Assembly: GCA_964036665.1 (NCBI GenBank)
Contig: OZ038532.1
Span: 16,510,537 to 16,574,536, forward strand
DNA from: Gordius sp. MW1
Taxonomy: Eukaryota > Nematomorpha > Gordioida > Gordea > Gordiidae
Length of the DNA: 64,000 bases
Direction: 5' to 3'
Part shown: in pieces, positions 12,560 to 25,900 of the stretch
How the letters are laid out: each line of letters begins with the position of its first letter
Numbering within the stretch: the stretch's first letter is position 1
Made by a program: the position numbers and the translations under genes
The notes under the pieces: generated by a model
The model's input: only the letters and a program-made list of their open reading frames with translations
Databases searched by the model: none
What the model was told of the DNA's origin: nothing

Positions 12560-12825
12560 ATTTGTTAAATTATCTATTATATAATAAACATAAATAAAAG
12601 TTGTTTACTTTTAATTGCTATGCAATTTAACTAGTTATATAATAAACATAAATAAAAGTTGTTTACTTTTAATTGCTATGCAATTTAACTAGTTTTTGTT
12701 ATATAATAAACAAAGATAAAAGTTGTTTACTTTTAATGCTATGCAATTTAACTAGTTATTTAATAAACATAAATAAAAGTTGTTTACTTTTAATTGCTAT
12801 GCAATTTAACTAGTTTTGGGGTTAG
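12560..12825. repeat. Tandem ~63-bp repeat containing the element's own terminal sequence
   Basis: Four head-to-tail units of TTATATAATAAACATAAATA, AAAGTTGTTTACTTTTAATT and GCTATGCAATTTAACTAGTT, with one more unit at about 13043-13102. The GCTATGCAATTT core equals the first 12 bases of the terminal inverted repeat of the host element. Confidence 0.85.
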
Positions 12826-12839
12826 AATCCCGGAGTTTT

Positions 12840-13800
12840 TTTGACTCTTATGATTGTTCTTGTTACTATCATTGATAATAAAAATTTTTGGCCGTCCGCT
12901 GGCTGCTGACCAATGAAAAAAATGACCATTGGCCAAAATGTGAATCGAAATTATTTTTTTCGTTTTTTTTTATTATTATGATTGTTCCTGTTTCTACCAT
13001 TGCTATTATGACTTTTTGGCCGTCCGCTGGCTGCTGACCAATGTTATATAATAAACATAAATAAAAGTTGTTTACTTCTAATTGCTATGCAATTTAACTA
13101 GTTTTTGGGTTAGAATCCCGGAGTTTTTTTGACTCTTCTGATTGTTCTTGTTACTATCATTGATAATAAGACTTTTTGGCCGTCCGTTGGCTGCTGACCA
13201 ATGAAAAAAATGACCATTGGCCAAAATGTGAATCGAAATTATTTTTTTCGTTTTTTTTGACTATTATGATTGTTCCTGTTACTACCATTGCTATTATGAC
13301 TTTTTGGCCGTCCGCTGGCTCCTGACCGATGGAAAAAATGACCATTGGCCAAAATGTGAATCGAAATTATTTTTTTCGTTTTTTTTTGACTATTATGATT
13401 GTTCCTGTTACTACCATTGCTATTATGACTTTTTGGCCGTCCGCTGGCTGCTGACCAATGGAATAAAAGGACCATTGGCCAAAATATGATTCGAAAACTT
13501 TTTTTCGTTTTTTTTTGACTATTATGAATTTATATCCACTTTTACCGTGTCCTGGCTGCTGACCAATGGAAAAAAATGACCATTGGCCAAAATGTGATTC
13601 GAAAATTTTTTTTTCGTTTTTTTTACTCTTATGAATTTATATCCACTTTTACCGTGTGCTGGCTGCTGACCAATGGAAAAAAATGACCATTGGCCAAAGT
13701 GAGCATCAAAATTTTTTTTCCGTTTTTTTTGGCTATCATTGACTTATAGAGTATCTGTTGGTACTGACCAATAGAGAAAAAGTGACCATTGGCCAAATTT
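12840..13800. repeat. Minisatellite, 8 units of ~95-160 bp, with a hairpin core
   Basis: Copies of GGCTGCTGACCAATG recur near 12899, 13028, 13188, 13316, 13445, 13551, 13661 and 13756. Each is followed by A-rich sequence and GACCATTGGCCAAAAT, so ACCAATGG...CCATTGGC can pair as a hairpin. Open frames on both strands here are repeat translations, not genes. Confidence 0.9.
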
Positions 13801-14154
13801 TTGATTTTTTAATTAAAAATTGTTCAAATTCAACAAAAAATTTCTCCCAACAATTCTGCAAATTCTTAACATTGTGTTGTTTTATAATATAAAGTTTGTT
13901 AGACCCATAATCACTAAAGGCCATAAAAACTAATGTAATACGCAACTAGAAGCAAACACTAAATCTAACCCTAACCCTTGCCTATATTACATTTTGCCTA
14001 TATTACATTTTGCCTATAATGGAAAATTTGTATAAATAATTAATTAATCATTAGGCATTTAATACCCCCCTATAGGCATTCTCGCCCCTTCCCACCTTTC
14101 TCGCCCATAAATTGCATAGCAAATATGATACATTTATACGAAGTACAGATGAGT

Positions 14155-14218
14155 CGTCCCCCCTTCCCTTCCCCTCTTCCCTTCCCTTCCCCTCTTCCCT
14201 TCCCTTCTCCCCCTTCCC
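14155..14218 (+). repeat. Pyrimidine (CCCTT)n microsatellite
   Basis: Reiterated CCCTTCCC and CCTCTTCCC; a simple repeat between the minisatellite element and a LINE 5' end. Confidence 0.9.
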
Positions 14219-14270
14219 ACGAGGGCCGAAGGCCCGAGTTTAATTATTATTGATTTATATATTTACCACT

Positions 14271-17200
14271 ACCTACGACGGTCCCAAGTCCGTGTGCAAA
14301 AAGTGGAGGGTTGGCGTCAGGTCGGAAGCCGGCTATAAAAACCAACTCCAAAATCATGATAGTATCAAACAAGATTTTACAACAGAAAGCTAGGGCGTCC
14401 TCCACTAACAACGCGCACTGCATACCCCGCCCGTGCAATGTGAAAAATACACTAGGATTACTGCCCAACTCACAACAAAGGCAGTTAAGGAAATTAGTAG
14501 TGTAAAGAATGCAAATAACAAGCTGGAATGTGAGAACGTTGACGGGATGAGCATCGAGGCCGCACAAATGCTAAAAAGGTACACATGGTCTGCCTACAAG
14601 AGACGAGGTGGAACGGAACGAAAGCTCGGGCAAGCTTTTTTACAGTGGGTCACCAAATCGTAGAAACGGGGTCGGTATCGTTCTAAGCGAATCGTTCAAG
14701 GACAAGGCGGTGGAAGTCTTTACGACAGAATGTGGGTAAAGATTGCAGATCAAGGGGGTCTTCTAACCGTTATGTGCACGTATACTCCCCAATCATTGGA
14801 AAAAGAAATACAAGGAATCCGACAGGAAGAAAGACTATTATTGAGGCCAATTTCAACGCTCACATAGGGAAAGATCGTCTAGGGTATAAACGCAATCATG
14901 GAGGCTATGGGCATGGTCTGAAAGACAAAAAAGGGGAAAAACTTCTCCAAGTATCCCAAGTATATGACATGGCGATCGTTAACCTCTATTTTCAAAAACG
15001 CGAAGATCATATTGTGACTTATAGAAGTGGGAAGCATTTTAGTCAAATTGACTATTTGCTTATACGGCGAAAGAACTTATGGACTATCAAGGATTGCAAA
15101 GTAATATCGGTAGAAGAAATCGCCAGGCAACATCGTCCCCTTGTTATGGATCTTGACTGAGGAGTATTTCCCGAGAGAAGAAATGTCTATGAACCTCAAA
15201 TTAAATATGAAAGGCTAAAGGGTATGTCGACAAACAAAAAATACCATCAAAAAGCCTGCTCACTCTTGGGTGCATGGAAGTTGCAAAGGACGTAGACGAC
15301 GATTAAGAGACGCTATCTAAGGACATTAAGGGAACAACGATTCGTGTTCTAGGACAGATTAAAAAAGGCAAAGCTATGAATTGGGAACTATGGAGGTGGG
15401 ATCAATCGGTTAGGGATTTCATCGAACGAAAGAAAAATCTATATAGACGGTGGCATAAATAAAAAAGTCGGAGGATTAACAAGAATACAGGGACGCAAAG
15501 AGGGCCGCAAAAAAGGCCGTTTCAATAGCGAAGAATGCCGCCTACACCAATATGGCAAACAAACTGGATCATAAAGGGGGCGATAGGCTTATGTACAGAT
15601 TGGCCAAGATAAGAGAGAAGAAAAGTCGCGATGTCGGAGTTCTTAAAATAGTCAAAAACGAGAAGGGTCAAACCTTATTCAAGCTGAAGGAAGTGATGGA
15701 AAGGTGGAAAGATATTTTATGAACCGAATATTGCAAATGACAAGGATTCCCTTCCCAAAATTGAGCCAGGTCGAACTCTTTCAGGAGGATGAAGTTAGGA
15801 CACAAATGAACAAGATGCAAAAAGGAAAAACAAATGGCCCAGATGGAATACCTATGGAAGCATTGCTCGGATGACGTGAAGAAGGAGTCACCACCATGAC
15901 GAACCTTCTTAACAAGATATTGCTAGAAGAGCGAATTCCTAATCAATGGAGAGCAAGCACGATTATACCCTTATTTAAAGGCAAAGGAGACCGTCAAGAC
16001 TGTGGCAATTACAGAGGTATCAAGCTAACCTGCCACGTTTTAAAGCTTATGAAAGGATCTTAGTAACAAGGCTGAAAAACGAGGTGGAAATATCGGCTAA
16101 TCAATTCGGGTTTGTGGCCGGCAAATCCACAATCGACCCAATCTTCGCACTAAGACCAATGATGGATAAGTATGGTGAAAAGAGGAAAGACCTACATATG
16201 GTCTTTATCGACTTGGAGAAAGCCTATCACACGGTCCCCTGCTATTTAATATGGTGGTGCATGAAAAAACAAAATACCCTTGACGCATATATACGGCTTA
16301 TGAAAAATATTTATGAAACCTCAAACTCTTGCGTTAGGACAACGGTTGGAGACTCTAAATCTTTTCGGGTTAAAATTAGATTACATCAAGAACCTGCTTT
16401 AAGTCCCTTTTTATTCAATATAATTATGATAACGAGGGACATTCAAAAGCCATCGCCATGGTGTAAGCTATATGCCGATGATATAGTACTATGAGGAAAC
16501 AAGGGAGAAAGTATTCGAAGAAGCCGAAAAGTCAAAGCGCTTAGCTGGATATGGTTTAAAGGTAGAGCTGTTAAAGTTCATCTTAGATATGAACTAGTTC
16601 AAGTTCATAGCAGATGAATAAAAATAGTTCAAGTTCATATTTTTTCGAAATTAACTAGTTCAAGCTCTGTTCATTTTGGAAAAAACCAACTAGTTCAGTT
16701 CTTAATTCAAATTTTACAAAATGAACTATTTCAATTTCAGTTCATAGTTCAGTTCATTTTTGTAAAAAACATAATAGAATTTTTATCCGATCCGAGGTGT
16801 TTTTGAAAAACGTTTTATCTGATCAAAAATCAGTTTAAATCTAAGTCCAATCCGCAATTTTAAAATTCAATCAATCAAATTTTAATTGATGATTGAGTTT
16901 AATTATTAAAACTTATTATTGTTTAATTTAAACTAAAAACAATCCATTATAATATCTAATTTAATAAATATTTTTCATATACCACAAGCTTTTTTATACA
17001 AAACTAAATCAGCTATATAATTTTGAAAAACAATTCTATGTGTAAAACTTTTATTTTTCATTTCAAACAATTTAATATATAATTACAATTGATAATAGAA
17101 ATCAAGGGGAAGTAGATGGGAATTAGACTTTAATAAAATATTATTTGCAAAATTATCTTTTATTAAAGAAGAACTTATAACAGAGAGTTGGCAGGTGCAT

Positions 17201-19000
17201 TCAACAAAAATTTGTATATGGGAATATTGCAAATTATACGATATATACTGTATTAGGAAGTAAATATTTAACGGCAAAGTTAGTTAGAAATGGGAGGCTA
17301 AACTTTAATGTCATAGTTTAATTTTGATTATAAAGATTTTTGTTATAAATAATATATGTGCAATTAATAACAAAATAATAAACCTTATGTCCTTAATCCA
17401 CTCATAATTCTACTTTTATTGTTGTAATTTTATTCAATATTAAAAATATACATTCGTTTGTGGTTTATAACGTTATATTAAACAAGAATAAACTCTATGG
17501 ACTATAATTGATGATGGTATTATCAATGGACTAAAACGTTTGTTTTAAATTAGTTAAACAAGGTCTACTTTGAGCTTTAAGCTTTAACTAGTGTAAAAAA
17601 GTGTCTCAATTAGCAAAATTATATCCAAGTCAAATTTAGGTAAACTTATAAATTTCAATGTGTGTTTATATTCGACACAGTAAATTTGATATAAATGTTA
17701 TAATTCGCTAAAACTAAAATTTATATCTAGACTTTAGGCTTATTTATAGTCTTTTTTTATATTGCACTTTCAATGTTAATTTAATAATTGGTTCATATCT
17801 TTATATTGTCAAAGACATGTCGCATTAAATCTTTATCAAGTTTGTGTATTAAAGTTTTTTAAAAATAAAATAATTTGCCATTTTTGATTTTTTATCACTT
17901 ATTAAATAATTTTATATTATCAAGAGAAATATCTATTTAGTATAACATTTTTTAAAAAAGTCGAGACAAGTAGAGAAATCCCGTCGAGACGAGACAGAGA
18001 TTTTTTAGAACGAGACTAGACGAGATCGAGATTCTCATAATCGCATCCGAGACGAGATTTTGCTTTAGAGACCGAGACGAGATCGAAACACTAAAAATGT
18101 CAAACTCGGTTTTTAGAATCATTTTAAATAATAATTTTTGTGATGAACTGGTTCATTTATCTTGTAAAGTTCAAGTTCAGAATATTAAAAAAGGAACTAG
18201 TTCAAGTTCATAGTTCAACTATGAAAAAACAACTAGTTCAAGTTCATAGTTCAATTTTTGGAAAGGTAACTAGTTCAGTTCAAATTCATAAAAAAGTGAA
18301 CTAGTTCAAAGAACAGCTCTATTTAAAGGTCAACGATCGAAAAGCGGTATACATGGAATTGAACGGTACAGACAGCCCATCGCTGGATGACCATCTGAAA
18401 TACCCAAAAGGAAACAGGTTTACATACCTAGGCTCGATGCTACATCAAGAGGGAGGTTGCGCAACGGAAGTCATTGCCGGATCCAAAAAGAATGGCTTAA
18501 ATGGCGAAGTATATCCGCTGTAATGTGCGACAAGAAAATGTTAATATGGTTGAAGAGCAAAGCTTACTCCATCGTAAGACCATTGTTACTCTATGGAAGT
18601 GAAACATGGGCATTAAATACCACGGAAGGAAAGCTATTACAAGCCACAGATATGAGATTGATACGGTGGAGCTTGGAATGTACGAAGCTCGACTATATGA
18701 CGAATGACCTGCTCATGACAAAAATAAGTATTCAACCTATGGCGGACATGATTAACGAAAATCGGCTAATGTGGTATGGGCATATACTCAGAAGGGACAC
18801 GAATGACGTAAATGGAAAAGTACTGGACATGACCGGGCAAAAGAGGAAGATGACGACCCAGTGTCACTTGGAAAGAGCAAGTCGATAAAGTAATGAAAAC
18901 AAAAGAGATTAGTCAAGATATGGCACTCACCTGGTCAAGATGGAGGAAACTAATCATAACAAACCCCACGATGTGGGACCAAATAACTGATAAAGAAGAA
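14271..19000 (+). mobile_element. RTE-clade LINE copy A, frameshifted, split by a hAT insertion
   Basis: It begins ACCTACGACGGTCCCAAG like copy B, so its 5' end appears complete. It ends in CCAAATAACTGATAAAGAAG. Pieces of one ORF survive: endonuclease at 14732-15160 (ANFNAHIGKDRLGY; SQIDYLL), RT at 16084-16494 (NQFGFVAGKSTIDPIF, FIDLEKAYHTVP with H for the usual D, YADDIVL) and the post-RT region at 18457-18888 (LLLYGSETWALN, RLMWYGHILRRDTND). Frameshifts and stops separate them. The body is interrupted after 16562 by the hAT element and resumes at 18330. Non-LTR retrotransposon, dead. Confidence 0.93.
16563..18321. mobile_element. hAT-type DNA transposon inserted in LINE copy A
   Basis: Perfect 8-bp target duplication TTTAAAGG (16555-16562 and 18322-18329) and perfect 10-bp inverted ends TAGAGCTGTT / AACAGCTCTA. 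The LINE reads straight through if the element is removed, as in copy B at 43736. Both ends carry several AACTAGTTCAAGTTCA-type subterminal repeats. The interior from roughly 16.8 to 18.09 kb is homologous, in reverse, to 46.10-47.06 kb and ends in GAGACGAGATCGAAACACTA, so a second hAT-like unit seems embedded or shared. No transposase frame is visible. Confidence 0.88.
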
Positions 19001-19239
19001 GAATACTGCTCTAGAAGAAGTTACCCCTTTCCTTAACATAAAGAATGTAGAAGTAAGCTAGATGCAAATACAAACACCCACAGTCATGCCAAACCGCACA
19101 AACACGGACAAATATAATAAAATAAAACGTTCCCATCACTAGATGAGATGCCGGGTGGAAAGATTCACTACAATTACGAATCTTCAAGGTGATGGTAGAA
19201 AAGCGAATTCCCACTCAATGGAGAGCAAGTGTATTTGGA

Positions 19240-19800
19240 AATTATGGAAGTTTATTGAAATACTGAAAATATGTATAATGAAATATAATAGTAAAATATG
19301 TAAGATATAATAATATCTGTTGTTGAGATGTGAATTGAAGAAACAGTGTTCTCCAATATGATATGATAATATGTATTGTTGAATGATGTGAATTGAAGAA
19401 ACTGTGTTCTCCAATATGATTTGATAATATGTATTGATATTGAATGATGTGAATTGAAGAAACTGTGTTCTCCAATATGATTTGATAATATGTATTGATA
19501 ACGATGTAAATTGAAGAAACTGTGTTCTCCAATGTGATATGAAAATATGTGATGAGATGAATGTGTATGTATTGATATTGATGACGTGTATATGTGATCT
19601 GGAATTATATGATGAATGAATGTATATTGTTCATGTTATGTATTAACATGTGTGTGTACGTTGTTCATGTTATGTATTAACATGTGTGTGTACGTTGTTC
19701 ATGTTATGTATTAACATGTGTGTATACGTTGTTCATGTTTTGTATAACATGTGTGTATATGTTGTTCATGTCATGTGTTAACAGCAAGCATGATTATATT
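19240..19800. repeat. Two adjoining minisatellites (~60-bp x4 and ~34-bp x5)
   Basis: The unit containing TGTGTTCTCCAATATGAT recurs about every 60 bp at 19344, 19402, 19463 and 19521. It is followed by units of GTTCATGTTATGTATTAACA plus TGTGTGTAC from about 19628 to 19790. Minus-strand open frames here are repeat translations. Confidence 0.88.
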
Positions 19801-19869
19801 TTTGTATTTAAAACAAATTTGATCCTCAGGAGTGTGGCAATTTTAGAACTTGCCACTTATTGAACCTTA

Positions 19870-21085
19870 AAAAAATCATCTCCATAATAAGGCTGTAGAA
19901 CGAGGGGAAATATCGGCTAATCAATTCGGAAATGAGGCTGGCAAATGCACAATCGACCCGATCTTAGCATTAAAAATGATGGATAAATATGGGAAAAGAG
20001 AAGAAATTTCTGTGTGGCCTTTTTTGGAGAAAGCTTTAGACAAAGGTATGGCAGTGATTAGGAAGACCCAATTTCTGATGCGTATGTGGCTTATGAAAAC
20101 AAGAAGCTTCAAATACTTACCTTAGAACGCCACCACTGTACTCTACACCTATTCGTGTTCAAATTAAATTACATCAAGCTCTTTATCAATCTATATAATT
20201 ATGAACATGATAACGATAGACATCCGAAGACGATCTCCTTGTTGTAGCGATATGCTGATGATATTGTATTAACACAAAGGAAAATAATAGTATAAGCCTG
20301 AAAGAAGTCAAAACGATTTGCTGGATAAGGTCTAAAAGTCAACAAGCAAAAAAAAATTTATATGAAGATGAACATTACAAGTCTTTATTCTCTGGATGAC
20401 CAAATGAGTGTCGAATAGACAGGTTTACATGCCTCAGCTCGATGTTACATCAGGAGGGAGGTTGCGCAAAAGTCAATGTACGAATTTATGGGTGTATCCA
20501 GAGGGAGGCAAGGAGGGACAGTTGCCTCCTCTAAATCCAAAGATTCAATATAACTACGGTTAAATTTTCAGAAAGTTTCAATAAAACCTTCCCCCCTTTT
20601 CGCCCCTAAAGCATTAGTGCTCCTCTTTCCAACCTGGCTATGCCATGCACCAATTTAAAAAGGATGGCTTTTAAGGGTAAGTATAATATGTGTAATGGGC
20701 GATAAGAAGATGCTAATATAACTAAAAGCAAAGCTTAAAAATTTAGCGTAACAAGTGTTAATCTGTGGAAGTAAAACATGGGCATTCAGTGAAATTACTA
20801 CAACCCAGGGAGATAGGAATGATACGCTGGGGCCTTGGGATACCAACCTCGGTATAATAAATGACTGTCTCTAGACAAAAATGGTATTCAACCTGTGGCA
20901 AACTTGATAAATGAAAATCGGTTAAGGGGTTTTCATATACTAAGAAGGGAGGCGAAGAATGTAAGTCGAAAAAGATTAGACATCAATGTGCCGGGAAAGA
21001 AGGGAGAGGACGACCTCGAAGGGACTTATCAAAATAAGCTCCACGACGGTGGGACTTAATTTACTATAAAGTAGAAGAATCTGGT
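19870..21085 (+). mobile_element. 5'-truncated, degraded RTE LINE copy C
   Basis: It starts inside RT (CGGCTAATCAATTCGG; GCAAATGCACAATCGACCC), passes a YADDI-like TATGCTGATGATATTG, and continues through the post-RT region to a CCACGACGGTGGGACTTAAT remnant of the 3' end. No open frame. A small hAT MITE interrupts it at 20488-20648. Confidence 0.85.
20488..20648. mobile_element. GGCGTAGCC-family hAT MITE inside LINE copy C
   Basis: The ends are ATGGGTGTATCCAG and CCTGGCTATGCCATGC. They are flanked by a near-perfect target duplication ACGAATTT / ACCAATTT (20480-20487, 20649-20656) within LINE sequence that resumes AAAAAGGATGGCTT. Confidence 0.7.
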
Positions 21086-22986
21086 TTATTACTTCTTCTT
21101 AAAATATTACTTTTGTACAATCCATTTTTGCGCCTTTGTTCTTTAACGCCCTCATTATGAAGCGTTGGAGGGCCATTTACGCTCTGACCTGTACATTTTA
21201 ACATCAATTTGAAAAAGCATTGCTAATTCTAAAGTCAAAGGCCTGGACAATTTGTAGAAATTATATTCATTCTATGTTGCTTAGGCTTTAAACGAAAACA
21301 CCATCTCCTTCGTTATACCAAAGTGTCTATTGGTGAGTAATTATAAGGAATATGCCATCTTTGCAAGTATGGGTATTATATCTATTTCTGATCGAAAATA
21401 ATTTTTTTATATTTCAGAGAAAGGCTTTAAGGTGATACAATATCATATACTCTAACTTTGAAATACATTAAAAATTATAGTAGATTCTTTACGTCACAGA
21501 TGCTTTGTTGAAACTCGTCAAATAGCAATATAAAAGCACCATTCATATGAGTTTCTGTTTAATTAAAGTAAACCTTGTATTTGTTACCTATGCACCTAGA
21601 CTTTCGCAGTCAAGAAATATTGCTTTTTTCGTCCTTAAAACGTCTGCATTTGCTTGTCATCGCATAATATTGCATGAACAAACCTCTACTTAACTATCTA
21701 TCTTGCCCCTACCGTTCAAAGTATTTATATCTTTCAAATGATTACCATACATTTCAGACAAAAAAACTCGAATAGCTCGAGGGGGACGGCTCAGCTTGAA
21801 TAGCATGTTATAGCGTTGTTTTATTACACCTTTTTTATATGCAAATCTAAAGATTCGGCTTTCAATCATGACTTTATTTTAATACCATTTTAATATTTGC
21901 AGCAAAACATAAACACTATGTTAAACTTTTAGGCTTGACCTTTAACCCTTGCACTAGTATTCGTCGTAAATGGCCTCGAGTCTAATCCTCTAAGAACCTT
22001 GCCAATAAGGTGACCAACAATATTAAACCTTTTATTTTTTTACATAGGTTGTAGTTAGAACCAAATAAATTGAAAATTGCTCAAGCCCATCATTACCAAG
22101 TATGGCTCCTTGAGCTTTAGAGGCAAGCGAATAATTTGTAATAATTACAAGAAAGTCACGTATGGCATACGAAATATTTAGCACACACACACTGAAAAAT
22201 TATTTATTTTTGTGTGTCTGTGATGTCATCTCCACTTTATTCATGATGGTGGACTTCTGCAGCCCGTCGAGTCCTCATTTCTCTCTACCCATTTTATCAA
22301 TCTAACCTTAGCCTAATTAGCAATGATAATTACAGAGTATTGACAGTAAAGAATTTCATTACCACAATTTGCTTATATAATTTCAAAATAAAATATTAAA
22401 TAAAAATATTTTCAATAAAAAAAAATTAATATGCATTTATACCCCGCCTAGCTTGTAAAAATGTCCCGTCTGTTTTGTCTTGCTTTTTTTCCTCCAACTT
22501 TATTTGTTCTGATAAAGAGATCTCCAATTTTGGTAATATTATTAATTAATTAAAAATAAAAAGCAAACAAATGGGTTTTAATTTTACTTCAGCCGCCCTA
22601 TCAATCAATGCCTATAGTTAGTGCCAATAATGTTATTATTTTTCAATAAGTTAATACGCTATAAATTTTAGTAGGAATTTTCATGGTTATTTCTTAAAAA
22701 TTATGTCTTTTAAACAACAAAGTCTCCCTTTTATTTTTAGTTAATTCATTTATAAATAAATTAATCCAACTTGTCCAGAACCAAAAGACTATGTATGCTA
22801 ATTACAATTGTGCCATTATATTTTTATTAACCGTAACTTATAAAGTTTTTAAGCCATCTAGGTTAACATTGCTATTTATTGGTCAACAAATTTAGAAATT
22901 GTAATTTTAGAATCAAACTCAAATGTTTAAGTTTATAAAGATTTAGGCAATATTGCCTATTAAAAATTAAATATATTCATTTTTAC
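21086..22986. other. AT-rich stretch downstream of the folate-receptor-like gene
   Basis: The missing 3' exon of the gene to the right would be expected here or beyond. I looked for a short Cys/Trp-containing minus-strand exon and found none I could support. No repeats with clear ends. Confidence 0.4.
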
Positions 22987-25900
22987 CTGGTTCCCCATAA
23001 TGTGTTGCACATTGTTTCGGCGTTTGCATATACTTCGTTGAAATAAGAACAATACGCTCCTTCTAAGCATCGACTTTCATTTAACACAAATTTGTGACCG
23101 CTGACCCAATTGCCATCTTTGGCGCATGTTTTTTCTTTAATGCATGACGAGAACCATAGTTCACAGAATTCGGCGCAAAGAGGAACCCCTAATACATAAA
23201 ATTTAAAATATTTTTAAATTTAATTAAACTCTACCTATGAGAATTATATAAAAAGAAAGTGAATGATGAAGCTGTTTAGCTGAAAAAAAAAAAATTGCGT
23301 AATCAGTCAGTAGGTATCGTGCGTTTAAAGTTGAGGTTGTCTTTGGACATTATAGAGATTGAAGTGAGGTTGATAGGACAATAAATTTTCCTTTTTTGTA
23401 GTTTCTTTTATAATGTTATATTTTTATCAATATAAAGGTTTTTAATCCATTAGAACGCTTAAATTATAAATCTTAAAAATGCTAAACTTCATGGGCGTGT
23501 AACTGCTTATAGCTATTAAACTCTAACATATAAGCATGGGCGTAGCCAGGGGAGCCGCTGCCCCCCCCCCCTAATTTCGGAAAAAAAATTTCAATGCAAA
23601 TCTTTGAAAAATTAAAAAAATTTATGTTTTGCCCCCCTCTAATTGAATTTTTAAACGTTTTGCCCCCCCCCCTAATCCAAAACCTGGCTACGCCCATGCA
23701 TATAAGGGTTAATCTTTAAACTTATAAGGAATAATTATTAAGAATAAAATATAACTAAGATGGGCGGCTTTTTTAGTCTATATAACTAAAATAATCTTTA
23801 TTGATAAGATAAGAGCTAAGGCAAAAAATATTATAAAATATTAATAGTATCAAGCTTTTATAATTCGAACTGTTGTCATTTAAATTTATATCAATTTAGA
23901 TAATTGTATTGGTCCTTTGATTTCGATTATTTGGTTTATAATTAGGTAAATAAAGGAATCAATATTTGATGTTTTCCTATAGCTTAGCTAATAGGATGTG
24001 TCAATGTTATCTCAAAGAAACGTGAAAGTACAGCAAATGTCTATCAAATAGAGTTTAGTAACCTCGAATTTGATTTGTAGCAGACAATTCTAAGTTTACA
24101 GTATTTTCTTTGCCCTTTAAATTACCATACCAGGATGATATATAGGGGGAGCATTCGTAAAAGCATTCTAATTCAGCCATCACTCTATTGCATTCCCTCT
24201 TTGGTGGTCCACATAAATCCCATCGATATCCTGAATGACTTCGCACCTACATAATGCAAAATTCGTTTAACAAATTAATATACGAGTGTTTAGTTTTATT
24301 TATGTGTACGAGTACGATAATTGGTTTGGTATCGATGCATTCGACCAAAGTTTAACTGACAAAATCTCTATGAATGTCTATGGATATTTAACGAAAATGC
24401 TCCTTGAGAGGGGTTTACAGAGACGAAAACGTTGGGGTTAGTGTTTTAGGTCGGGGTTTTAGGTTAGGGTTAGAGTTAGATGCACACATTTAAATCGACA
24501 AATGCATTTTCGTAGACATTTATTTGTTTTTTGCTTTTTTGTCAATTGCAACTGAATCACGATAATTATTTATGCATTTTTAAGAGTGGCCTGATCTATT
24601 ATAATGCCATGTAATTTGTTATTAAATATAAAGGCCTTAGATAGGACGAATTTCGTCTGGTCGTTCCAATAATTATAAGAGAAAGGGTTTAAATCTAAAT
24701 ATAGTAAATGCAAAATTTAAATATGCGGTTTTCAATTTTGCTTTGAACTTGGGTCCTTTGTTCTAATTGACTACTTTCCGCCTTTCCACTTCCTCCCATA
24801 TGACTATTATTAAAATTTATCAAATTTTAAATATAACTTTGTAAATGAACTGCACAATTTGCCTTTTCAAAATAAAATTTGTACAAATTAAAATCTAAAC
24901 AACCTCGAAAGTGTGAAGATACGAGCTTAACTAATACTTTGCACATCATAAACATTAGTCATTTACTTTGGTAACTTTAACTTATCCTCGAAACATGGCA
25001 AACAATATTAACTAAATAGCTCTTATTAAATAAACATCTGAATAGTTAAGCATAATTTTCAAATGTATCTTCAATGTCATGTCAGTGGCAAAACCGATAA
25101 ATGCTTAATAGAATAAAATTGTTAACTCTGTAGTTAATTTTAATTATAATTTCAGTCAAACACATCATAATATTTAGGTAGCCAATTTTGTAAATATTTA
25201 AGAGTCATGTTGAATTAGTTTATATTTGAAAAATATTCTAAAGATTGCTGAACATTGATTATCAACTTATTCCAATGTCATAAATATCCAAATGGGAAAA
25301 CCTCCTAATAACACAGTTCTACAAATATTGACTTTGTGATTCATCCCGCATCAGATAAATAATTTTGACAGATAATTTTACGCTAAATAAATCTAACCTT
25401 TAATAAAAATTTCCCCTAGATGGCAGTAATTAGAGTTTACTTATTTTAGTATACCAAGTTATTTACTATCTAGATTAAGTAATGTTATATTTATATAAAT
25501 ATGAATTCGGGATTTAAATTTATGCATATGAATTTATATTATTTAGAATTAAGATAAATAATATATGTTAAATTATAATAAATAAGCACAAAAACATTAT
25601 TTTAAATATTGATGAATTTAAGATGAAAAATATTATTATTTTTTTAATTAAAACCATCACAAAAACAATTTTGTATGTTCATAAAATTTAAAATTTATAA
25701 TATAGGGAAAAATAAAAATTGCTGAAAGATAACAACAACTTTATGATATATGCGTCTTGTCTATTCAAATGAATTTAAAGTAAAATCCCCTTTTTCAAGA
25801 TTCGACTCGGATTTTCGAATCTCAGCAAATGAATATTCGATTCAAAATTTATACTTAAGGATTTGAATTCGGACTCGATTCGAAATTTTGAATCGAATTC

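Larger units (their letters stand above)
12351..14120. mobile_element. 1.77-kb element with 18-bp inverted ends and a minisatellite interior
   Basis: Exact 18-bp inverted repeats close the element: GCTATGCAATTTATGGGC at 12351-12368 and its complement at 14103-14120. The interior has no transposase. It holds GTCCGTCCGTT repeats (12380-12412), a CCCCACCCCTCATCTCT duplication (12480-12535), about five copies of a roughly 63-bp unit that itself contains GCTATGCAATTT, and eight copies of a roughly 100-130 bp GCTGACCAATGG unit. No convincing target duplication was found, so the superfamily is open. It looks like a non-autonomous DNA transposon. Confidence 0.65.

Noticed and set aside
13157..13489. 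Three overlapping open frames
   Set aside because: Translations of the minisatellite, repeating every unit.
13960..13978. CTAACCCTAACCC, telomere-like
   Set aside because: Only two units; too short to call an interstitial telomere. A TTAGGG-like run near 24470 is equally short.
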